From Tessaracoccus coleopterorum (GTDB lineage: Bacteria; Actinomycetota; Actinomycetes; Propionibacteriales; Propionibacteriaceae): a stretch of DNA of 64,000 bases. The stretch is from the NCBI RefSeq assembly GCF_011174705.1, contig NZ_JAANIJ010000001.1, positions 1,116,001 through 1,180,000 of the forward strand, in the 5' to 3' direction. The notes below the pieces were generated by a model. It had not been told where the DNA came from. It saw nothing but the letters and a program-made list of their open reading frames with translations, and did no database searches. Shown here piece by piece: positions 51,831 through 61,080 of this stretch (position 1 is the stretch's first letter; the number at the start of each line of letters is the position of its first letter). A program made the position numbers and the translations under genes.

Positions 51831-52800
51831 CTAGCGCGGCTCAAGTCCTGTGTGGTGGGCCGCGAAGGTAAGGAGGTCCGCCCACTCGCTGGCGATCGTG
51901 TCGAGAGACTTGCCCGCGCCGTGACCGGCTGAGGACTCGATGCGGAGCCAGGCGGGGTTTTCGACAGGCTCAACCAGCGCGTGCTGCAGCGCCGCGGCGA
52001 GTTGAAGCTGTGCAGCGGCACCACGCGGTCGTCGTGGTCAGCGGTCAGGATCATCGTCGGCGGGTACTCGACGCCCTCCTCGATGCGATGCAACGGCGAG
52101 TAGGCGTGCGCGGCCGCGAAGCCGTCGGGGGTGTCGGGGTCGCCGTAGTCGCTGATCCACGCGGCGCCCACGGTGAACTTGTGGAACTTCACGACGTCGA
52201 GCACGCCCACCGTCGAGAGGGCCGCGGCGAACAGGTCGGGGCGCTGCGTGAGCGACGCGCCGACGAGGAGGCCCCGTTGGAGCGGCCGTAGATCGCCAAC
52301 TGCTGCGAGGTGGTGACCCCCGTCGCGATGAGGTGTTCGGCAACGCCGATGAAGTCGTCGAACACGTTCTGCTTGTTGGCCAGGCGGCCGTCGTCGTACC
52401 AGGTGGAGCCGAACTCCCCGCCGCCGCGGAGGTTGGCCAGGACGAGAGCGCCGCCGGCGGCGAGCCAGGCAGACCAGCCGGGCGGTAGTCGGCGAGGACG
52501 GGGACGTTGAAGCCCCGTAGCCGTAGAGGAGCGTGGGCGGGGCCCTGGTGGTCGCCGTCGGGGGTGATGAGGAAGTACGGGACTGGGGTGCCGTCGGCGG
52601 AGGGGCGCGGTGTCGCGTGATGGTGTGGTCCTTCGACCTGCCCGGCTCGTTCACTTCGACAAGCTCAGCACGGCGCCTCGCGGGGGCAGGCTCAGGAAGC
52701 GGCTGAATCCTCAGGTCGTGGAGGGAGACGTGGAAGGAGACTGTCGGGGTGTCGATGGTGCTGATGCCGACGAAGGCCTCGTCGCGCAGGGGCGAGGAGT
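51831..52800 (-). pseudogene. prolyl-oligopeptidase (S9A) C-terminal fragment, 5'-truncated at an IS256 remnant
   Basis: The catalytic alpha/beta-hydrolase part of an S9A peptidase: DSSPLRDEAFVGISTIDTPT, APTLLYGYGGFNVP, the nucleophile in GRSNGGLLVGA, Asp in DHDDRVVPLHSF and His in AGHGAGKS. It ends HHTGLEPR at 51831. The N-terminal propeller and much of the protein are absent: at about 52800 the reading frame passes directly into IS256 transposase sequence. Several single-base breaks also occur (near 52535, 52490, 52290 and 51990). Coding sequence upstream of the junction is not in the window, so I call it a remnant. Confidence 0.8.
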
Positions 52801-53510
52801 CCCTGATGATCGCCGGATACTTGGTGCCCCAGGCTTCGGCGAACTCCAGGAACCGTTCCTCGGCTTCTGCCACGGTCGCGGCCTGGTAGACCGGCTTCAG
52901 GGCGCGGGAGATGGCGTCCCAGTCCTGCCGGGCGGAGTACTTGAAGCTGTTGCGCATCAGGTGCACTATGCAGGTTTGCACGATCGTGTCCTTCCAGACC
53001 GTGTTCACCGCGTCGGGCAGACCGGTCAGCCCGTCGCACACGACCATGAGCACGTCGCCCACGCCGCGGTTCTTGATCTCGGTCAAGACCTGCAGCCAGT
53101 ACTTCGCGCCCTCGCCGCCGTCGCCGGCCCACAACCCGAGGATGTCCCGGTTGCCCTCCGTGGTGACGGCGAGCGCGATGTAGATGGGCCGGTTCGCGAC
53201 TTGGCCGTCGCGGACCTTGACGTGAATGCAGTCGATGAACACCACCGGATACACCGGATCGAGCGGACGGTTCTGCCACTCCGACATGCCTTCGAGGACC
53301 TTGTCGGTGATCGTCGAGATCGTGGTCTTCGACACCTCCGAGCCGTACACATCGGCCAGGTGCGCGCTGATGTCGCCGTGGGTCATCCCGCGCGCCGACA
53401 ACGACAACACGATGTCCTCGATCGACCCCAGCCGGCGCTGCCGCTTGGCCACGATCCGAGGTTGGAACGTCCCTTGACGGTCCCGGGCACGTCGACCTGG
53501 CCACGGCTGG
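52800..53510 (-). pseudogene. truncated IS256-family transposase remnant
   Basis: Matches the middle of the complete copy at 41929-43240: GTFQPRIVAKRQRRLGSIED, MTHGDISAHLADVYGSEVSK, VVFIDCIHVKVRDG, MVVCDGLTGLPDAVN, ending EFAEAWGTKYPAI. The first 90 aligned residues after MTHG differ at four positions. The N-terminal roughly 110 residues and everything after KYPAI (including the third catalytic acid) are missing, and no inverted repeats are left. It abuts the CRISPR array on one side and the peptidase fragment on the other. Confidence 0.85.
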
Positions 53511-53519
53511 TGGTTGAGA

Positions 53520-53998
53520 GTCTTCCTGGCCTTCATGGCCAGGCTCCATTGCGGCGAGCTCGGAGCACACGACCAAGCGGGCGCCTGCGAGCTGGTCTTC
53601 CTGGCCTTCATGGCCAGGCTCCATTGCGGCGAGCTCGGAGCACACGACCAAGCGGGCGCCTGCGAGCTGGTCTTCCTGGCCTTCATGGCCAGGCTCCATT
53701 GCGGCGAGGTCGGTCAGCTTCTCCTCGTTGATCGCATCAATCGTCTTCCTGGCCTTCATGGCCAGGCTCCATTGCGGCGACTTCGACTCTGACCGTGGCG
53801 CGTTGGCTGGCGCGGGTCTCCCTGGCCTTCATGGCCAGGCTCCATTGCGGCGAGCCCGCAGTCCTGACGCCGCTCCTCGCCCGCCAGGTATTCCTGGTCT
53901 TCAGGACCAGGCCCCATTGCGGCATCACCTCCACCGTGCTGCCCGACGCTCCAGCACCTCGGGTCTTCCTGGCCTTCATGGCCAGGCTCCAATACGGC
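53520..53998. CRISPR. orphan CRISPR array: 7 repeats of 36 bp, 6 spacers of 36-39 bp
   Basis: Repeats start at 53520, 53595, 53670, 53743, 53816, 53888 and 53963, each 36 bp, beginning GTCTTCCTGGCC and ending CTCCATTGCGGC, with an internal hairpin CCTGGCC-TTCAT-GGCCAGG. Repeat 5 has one change; repeat 6 has several, including paired changes that keep the hairpin; repeat 7 differs in its last 8 bases. Spacers are 39, 39, 37, 37, 36 and 39 bp; spacers 1 and 2 are identical. Degeneracy at the high-coordinate end suggests the leader was at the low end, where an IS256 remnant now lies. No cas genes in the window. Type not assigned. Confidence 0.93.
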
Positions 53999-54299
53999 GC
54001 GACGATGGAGCCATGCCGACTCGGCCCGGGAACCACTTCAACGAGCAGCGACGGGTCAACGTGGCTCGCCACCCAGCATCCGAGATCGACCACCCGCAGC
54101 ATCGGCAGCCAGGAACCACGTCCCTACAACCACGCGCGGCCGACGTCACCCACGGGCGGGTGCTTGCTGCTCGTCTACCGCCATCGGATGCCCTGTCTCC
54201 ATGCGTGCCCGATCGAGCCCGCCATGTGCCGGTTTGCGGCTTCGGGGTCGTGCCTGTTTGAGTTCGGGGTGCTGGGTGGGCTGGGTCAGCGAGGGTTCC
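53999..54299. other. 301-bp stretch between the CRISPR array and the baseplate operon
   Basis: No gene that I can support. Both strands contain open frames of under 90 codons with no recognisable motif. Nothing repeats the CRISPR unit here. Confidence 0.4.
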
Positions 54300-55711
54300 C
54301 TACGGCTGGGCCAGGCCTCCGAACGTGAGCCTGCAGTCCGAGACCTCCGTCCTTCCATCAGGCCCGACGTCCAGCACCCCCAACGGGGCGTACCGGTGCT
54401 CGACACCGTCGGGGCGCCTGGGACGCGGAACCTGCACCCGTCGACCTCCTCGACCGGCCACAACACGTCACCGGTCGCCGTCCTCGCCGGGATCATCCAG
54501 TAATCGCCGGTCCGGTACTCGTTCGGCTCCCCGTCGACGACCGACGCGGGGAACTGCACACTCACCCCGTCCTCCAACTCGATCCACGCGTCCTCGGCCC
54601 CGGATGCCTCCTTCACGAGCAGCGCCCCGGCGTCGCTGGTGTTCGGATCGTCCGGCTTGTGGTCCCACCGCTTCAGCACGGGGTGCAACTCCGGCAGCCG
54701 GCCCGTGTCGTCGGCGTCGCCGGAGAGCACGACGGTGAACTCGTCGCGGTCGATGCTCTCCACCCGCAGGATCGGCGACCCGCCGCCCGCAAAGTGCTGA
54801 CGTCATCGACCAGCTGCACCGCATCACCGGGCTGCAGCCCGGAACGCTCGTCGCGCCCCAGCGTCTCAAGCTCGACGACGACCGTGGTGCCGTCGTCGGA
54901 GCGCCGCAGCACCGGGAACAGCACCGAGCCGTTCTCCCGTGACCACACGAACGTCGCCCCGTCGCCGACGGTGCCGCTGCGGTGGATCTCCACCCGGTAC
55001 AGCTGGTTCTCGGCCCCGCGGTAGCGGGACTCGGGATCGATCACGCACGCATCCATCGACTCCTTCGGCTGCCGGGCCCGCGCCCGCAGCAGCGGCCAGC
55101 TCAGCCGTCGGAGCGACCTGTAGTCGGCGCAGTCCAGCGGCCCGTCGCCCCGCAGGACGCGCACCTGCCAGACCAGCTCGGCCGGGTGGCCGTGTCGATC
55201 CCGCCAGCGCGACCTCCAGGAGGTCGGCCCGCTCGGCCCCGGAGACGTGCCGCTCCCACACGTCGAGGTACACCAGCGCGCCCCGCGCTCCCTGGAGCTC
55301 GTCGACGGTGGTGCCGTCGTCGAACGGGTAGCCCAGCTGCTCGCCGTAGGTCTGCCACGTGTCGCACTGGGCCTGCAGCCCGTCGACGTAGTAGCGGCCC
55401 TGCCCGATCAGGAGGTCGCCGTCCTGCATCCGCGCGGTCAGTTCCTTGATCCGCTCGGGCCGGAGCGGGCGCCCGAGGTCGTCCTTGAGGTTCTCCAGGA
55501 GGTCGGGGTTGCTGACCAGCTGGAACCCGCAGTTGCTCACCGGCCCACCGTGCGGCCCGATCAGGTCGGCGGCGAGCATCCGCAGCCGCTCGTGCCCGAT
55601 CGCCGCCTGCTCGTTCCAGTCGGCGTCCAGCTGCACCCGCCCCTGCTGCATCAGCACCCGCGTGTAGTGGTTGCGCCCGCGGTAGGTGTCCCGCGTGAAG
55701 TCGCCGTTCAT
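54300..55711 (-). CDS. DUF6519 protein of a contractile injection/phage-tail-like cluster (frameshifted)
   Basis: About 472 residues. The start MNGDFTRDTYRGRNHYTRVL and QQGRVQLDADWNEQAAIGHE is the DUF6519 hallmark, followed by GGPVSNCGFQLV, IGQGRYYVDGLQAQCDTW and ALVYLDVWERHVSGAE. Later parts read SRYRGAENQLYRVEIHRSG and TGDYWMIPARTATGDVLWPV. DUF6519 proteins occur in the baseplate/tail-fibre part of phage-tail-like loci; the role is not established. Breaks near 55195, 54800 and 54400 must be bridged. Last gene of the operon, starting 15 bp after the preceding stop. Confidence 0.75.
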
Positions 55712-55725
55712 GTTCCCCTCCTGGT

Positions 55726-57965
55726 TTACGAGATGAAGAAGATGCCGGCCTCAGACCCGGCGGGGTGAACTCGTCGAGCCGGGCCCTGAGGTTGGCCGCC
55801 CGCTGAGGCTGGTACAGATCGTGGAAGGCGCCGAGCTCGGCCTCGTCGTCGGCCCCGCGCCAGATCTCCTCGGGCACCGGGTCGGCGAGCTGGCAGTAGC
55901 CCGGGTGCCCGTAGCGCAGGCTCGTGAACGACGGCCGCACCCTCTCGACGGCGAGGGCGCGGGAAAGGTCGTCTTCCGCGTCCGCCACGGCCGAGTCGGG
56001 CTGGCAGTGGTGCCGCCGCGGGGTGCGCGACCCGGGCGCGAGGTAGCTGTACCGCACGCACCCGACCTGCCGGCGCGCCACCGTCAGCGGCGACGTGAGG
56101 ATGGAGTCGGTCACCAGGTCGACGGCGTGCACGAGCACCTCGCCGACGACGGTGCAGCGGGCCAGGCTCAACCGCACGAACGCCATCCGGCCGTCGTCGT
56201 CGGAGACGGCCACCCGCGCCGGCGACGTCGAGTCGAGGATGGAGTCGCTGAGCGACACCTCCACCGGGTCGCTGCGCCGCTCGTCGGCGGCCACCATGAT
56301 CGACCCGAGGATGCTGTGCTCCACCGCCAGCCGGGCGCGCGTCCGGTCGAGCGTGATGCTCGGCTCGTCGGGCCGCCCGGGTGAGCAGTCACAGTCGAGA
56401 TCCCAGCCCGGCACCAGGGTGCAGTGGCGGATCGTGACGTCGCACAGGTCGCCGCCCTCCCGCTCGCCGCCCTCCTCGGTGTCGTCGACGGCGTCGCGGT
56501 CACGCCCCGCGACCAGCAGCCCGCGCCCCGTCACGAGGAACCCGTCGAGCACGAACCGGGCGCCCGCCGCCCCGGAGATGCGGAACGGGTCGGGCTCGTT
56601 GACGCGGTAGTCGAGCAGCCGCAGCACGGGCCGGCAGCCGGAGGCGGCACGCAGCTGCACGTACTCCCCGCACCGAGGTCGAGCAAGAGCCGCTCCTCGT
56701 AGACGCCGCTGTCGGCCACCTCGATGACGGCCGCCCGGGTGGCGTCGCCGCCGTCGGCGAGCCGGTCGTCGCGCCACCGCTTCCAGGCGTCGGCGATGGA
56801 CGCCGACTCGCCCTCGCGGGGGTCGCTCCCCGCACCCGGTAGACGAGCGCGCCGGCGGGCTCCGACAGCGTCCTTCGGTACTCGCCGCCGCCCATGTCGG
56901 CGCTGAATCCGTAGCGGTAGCCGACGGTGACGCCCCGCGGCAGCTGCCCCGACGGGAACACGATCCGCCCGCGTTCGGGATCGACCAGGATCTTCCCGCG
57001 CGGGGCCCGGTAGGCGTGCCAGTCGGACAGGTCGGCCGGGATCACCGACTCCGCCGCAACGACCCCGCCCTTCCCGCGCCGGGGCCAGTCCGCCACCCGC
57101 ACCCACAGGCTCCTGCCCTCCCGTACCACGTCGGCGATGCGTCGGCCCGCAGCGGATGCTCCGATATGCGGTGCTCGAGGACGCGGCGCCGGAGGGGCAC
57201 CGGGAGGTTGGCCTCGACGGCGATGTGGTCGGGGTCGGGCTCCTCGGTGGGCGCGATGTAGAGGGGCGTGTCGTTGCCGAGCACGCTGAACGTGAAGCAC
57301 TGGCTGCCCTCCCGTTCGACGCAGTGGGCGGGGGTCTCGGTGACGGGATAGGAGCCGAGCCGCCACACAAACAGGCCGACGCCGGGCACCGAGGCGCGCC
57401 CGCGGGTGCGGTGCGAGATGGGGCGCCGCACGTCGACGGTGCGGGTGAGGTCGTCGAACGCCGGGCGGCCGAGTCGCTCCCCGAGCCGGAGGTCGACGGT
57501 GCGGGCGCGGTCGGGCCGCTGGTGGTCGAGGTGCTGGGTCCAGCCGAGCAGCCGGTAGAACTCCACCACGCGCGCCGGCCAGCCGGTCGCCCCGGCCGCC
57601 AGCTCCTCGAGCAGCGCGACGGTGCCCTTGCGGCGCCGGTTGGCGATGGTGTCGGCGACGTCACGGCGCGGCACCAGCAGGCGGGTGCGGCGCCCCGACC
57701 GGGCCGACGGCGGGTCGGGAGCGTCGGCCAGGCCAGCGTCGTCGATCGGGTGGTAGCCGACGAGATCGCCGAGGTAGGGGACGACCCAGTCGTCGCAGGT
57801 CTCGATGAACCAGTTGGCATACATCCGCTCGATGTCATCGTCGATGGAGCTGACCTGCTCGCCGATGACGCGCAGCACCTCCCGCAGCGGCCCGCCGAGC
57901 TCCTCGTCGCGCCTGCGGTGCAGGCCCGGGAGCAGGGAGTAGAGGTAGTCCACGTCGCGGCTCAT
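55726..57965 (-). CDS. phage tail protein I-like/baseplate wedge protein with long C-terminus (frameshifted)
   Basis: About 747 residues. The N-terminus MSRDVDYLYSLLPGLHRRRD, VIGEQVSSIDDDIERMYANW and PYLGDLVGYHP matches the P2 gpI-like tail proteins of contractile systems. A middle part has IRRKGTVALLEELA-type and FYRLLGWTQHLDHQRPD segments. The C-terminal roughly 300 residues (RFVLDGFLVTGRGLLV, CDVTIRHCTLVPGWDLDCDC, LAVEHSILGSIMVA) look like a right-handed beta-helix. Breaks near 57150, 56830, 56680 and 55765 must be bridged. Start overlaps the preceding stop. Confidence 0.75.
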
Positions 57966-60900
57966 CACGCCTCCTCGGTGATCTCATTCAGGATCAGGCA
58001 GTCGGGCACCCCGGGCTGCAGGTAGGCCAGCCCGGCGGGCTGGATGACGCCGCCCTCGAGCCGGGCGGTGCCGACCTCGATCCGCGCGGCCGGCCCCGCC
58101 CGCGACGCCCCGGGCCCGGGAGTCACATTGCCGGGCGCGACACCGATCCCCGCCTCCAGCCGTCTGGCCACCTCGTCGGCGTCGAGGGCGGCCAGCAGGT
58201 CGAGGTCGACGTAGTCGACGCCCGCACGGCCTGGGCGCAGGCGATCACCTCGCTGGCGAGGACGTCGCGGCCGAGCTCCCGGCGGTCGAAGCCGAACCCG
58301 TCGAGCAGCGCGGCCCGCAGCCTCGGCTCGACGACGTCCCAGTGGTGGTCGGGCAGCACCCGCACCCGCGCGCTGATCACCAGCGCGAGCAGGTGCCGCA
58401 CCGCGAGCCGCAGCGGGAGGGCCGGGTCACCGAAGCGGTGCAGGGCCTCGCGGAGGTTGCGGAACAGGTCGGACGTCTCGTCGATGGGCCCGTCGTCGAC
58501 GCCGGCGATGGTGACGTGCACCACGGTGCGCCTACCGTCGGTCAGCCGCGCCGCGGCGGCCTTCGCCACCCCGGCGAAGGTGCGCGCGAAGTCGGCGTGG
58601 TCGCGGGTCGACACCAGCCGGTCGAGCGCGAGCACCGCGGTGGGCACGTTGCCGCGGATCAGGTCGCGGCCCTCAGCGTCGGCTCCGCCGCCGGCCCGGA
58701 CGGGGTTGACGACGTCCTTCACGCCGAGCGGGCGCGACCCGAGCTGACTCAACTGCCCGGCCCGCACGTTGCCGGCCCGGCCGAGGCCCTGCCGGTAGAT
58801 GGCGCGCACATTGTCGACCCCGCTCGGAAGGCGCGCGCCGTGCACGCCGTCGCCGAAGGTGACGGTGGTGTAGCCGGCGTCGTCCTGCCGGGTGAGGAAC
58901 CCGCGGGTCGAGGCGTCCAGCGCCCGGGCCCCGGGGCCTCATGCCAGGTGACGTCGTCGACGCGCACCTCCAGCGAACTCTCGATGCCCGACGTGGTGGG
59001 CGCCGACGTCCACGTCAACGGCGGCTGCCTCAGCCGGAACGCCTGCCGCGGCACCCGCGGGTCGCCGCCGCCGAGCACCTCCACCCGGGTCTCGCCGTGG
59101 GTGGCGGCCGCGACGTTGCCGTACAGGACGGCGGTGTCGCGGCGGTAGCAGTAGGCGAGCGGCGAGGCGAGGGTGACGAACGTGTGGAGCGCGTCGCCCG
59201 GCAGCGGTTGCGCCCCCTTCCCCGTGCTCCCGACCCCGGAGCCGGCCCGGTCGGCGACGGTCTGCACCCGTTGGGAGACTCCCGCCAGCATCACGACCTC
59301 GGCGGCCCGCACGCCGGGGATGCCCCGGATGTCGGCCCGTTCCCGGCAAGGATCATCCAGCGCCCGGAACGGAGCCCGTCGTAGAGGCCGTCGAGCTCGA
59401 GCTCGGCCCCGCACAGCGGGTCGGTGATGGGCGCCTCCGCCAGGGCCAGCTCCTCGGCGCCGCAGTGCACGACGGCGGCCCGGAGGACGTCCATCCCGTC
59501 GCCCCGTCCCCGCCCTCGACGTCCCGGGTGGGGCCCACCACCGGTCGGCGAACTGGAGCCAGGTCGACTTCCCCGTCATCGAGTACGCGTTGCGGGAGAG
59601 GTGCCGCACCGCGCTGATCCGGGTCAGGACGGCGGCGGGAAGCTGTCGGTCTCCGGTCGCGTGACCAGAGCCATCCCGCCCGCCAGCACCTCGGGTGGTC
59701 GCGGTCGAGGAAGGCGGCGTTCTCCGTCTCATCGCGGCGCAGATCCCATTCGGTGAAGCCGGTGAAGACGCCGTCGCTGAACAGCGCCTGCTGGGGTGCG
59801 TTGTGCCCGAACAGCGGCAGCGCGAGTCGCAGCGCCCACACCCTCAGCCCCCGGGAGGGGCAGCGGGCACCGAGCCAAGGGCCCGTACAGCGACGGCGCG
59901 AGCTCCGGACGCAGCCGCGCGAGGAGGGCCGGGTAGGTGTCGGCGCCCCGCTTGAGCGTCTCCTCCGCCGTCCGGCCGAGTTGGCGGGTGCTGCGCGGTG
60001 GGAGCGACCCCGGTCGCGCGAGATCGTCCAGCAGCGCGTCGAAGCCGTCGTTCTCGGCCCTGGCCAGCCGGCGGGTCTCGACTGGGCCGTCGGCCGGAAG
60101 CAGCCAGGCGAGCCGGTCGACGCCCTCCGACAGCCACGCGGTGAGCCTGCCCCATCCGTTGCGGCGGGCGAGGGCCAGCTGGGTGCCGGTGACGGCCAGC
60201 GCGTCGGCGATGGCGGAGTTGGGCACCTCTCCGCCACCCGCGGCGTGCCCGCTGAGCGTGCCGAGGGCCTTCAGCACCTTGACGGCGGTGGCGCCGTCGG
60301 GATCGACCTCGAAGGCCTGCGGGTGACCAGGTGCCTGACGGTGGCCTCGACGACGGCCGACGACAGGCTGGCGCCCGACCATGCCTCGAGGGTGACGGTG
60401 GTGCGCTCGGCCACCGGATCGGGCGTGACGGCGCGCACCCTGTACGGCTGCGGCCCGAGCCCGATCCCGAGCTCGACAAGCAGGGCGGTGCCGACGGCGA
60501 GCCCGGTGGCGGTCCCGGCCAGCACGAGGCCGCCGTTGACGACATCGGCCGCGGTCTGCGGGCGGTGGAGCCGGACGCCGATGCCGTTCCACTCGCGGCG
60601 CGCCTCGAGCGGCTCGGTGGTCTCGAAGGTCTGCATCGTCTCACCGGGGCCGGGCACGCTCGTGATGCGCGAGCCCGCCGGGATGACGACGGGGCCCGAG
60701 TTCTCGTCGATCGTGTAGGCGACGTGGGTGCCCGCCGCGACGCCGGGTCGCGGCCGGTAGCCGACCAGCGCGGCCAGTTCCACCAGCGAGCGCCGCTCGG
60801 TGGCGGTGCGCAGGTAGCCCTCGTTGCCGATCCGCTCCTGGTAGAAGGTGAGGACGTCGCCGACGACGGCCCACGCGTCGAGCAGGGCCATGGTCGGGTC

Positions 60901-61080
60901 GCCCGCTTCGCGGGTGGTGAGGCCCGCGAGCGCCGGGAACTCGGCGGCCGAGAGCCGCGCCGTCATATCGGCCAGCATCGAGGCGTGGGTGCCCACCCGC
61001 AGGGCGAGCGTACTCAGCCCCGGCCGGTTCACCACGCGCAGCGGCGCGACCGCCTGCCCACAGCATCCGCAGCCGCTCAT
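57965..61080 (-). CDS. putative baseplate assembly protein, baseplate-J/gp6 type (frameshifted, second copy)
   Basis: About 1,040 residues. The start MSGCGCCGQAVAPLRVVNRP is followed by the TIGR02243-type beginning ALRVGTHASMLADMTARLSA, LLDAWAVVGDVLTFYQERIG and RRSLVELAALVGYRPRPGVA. Later segments FGDGVHGARLPSGVDNVRAI and YRQGLGRAGNVRAGQLSQLG are typical of baseplate J proteins (FGDG...G motif). The Cys-Gly-Cys-Cys N-terminus is conspicuous. Many breaks must be bridged (near 60315, 59850, 59690, 59545, 59340, 58935, 58225). Coupled on both sides. It probably forms the baseplate wedge with the other J-type protein. Confidence 0.8.

Noticed and set aside
53514..53792. Open frames through the CRISPR array that read like repeated peptides (VFLAFMARLHCGE)
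   Set aside because: They arise because the repeats carry no stop codon in that frame; array structure explains them fully.
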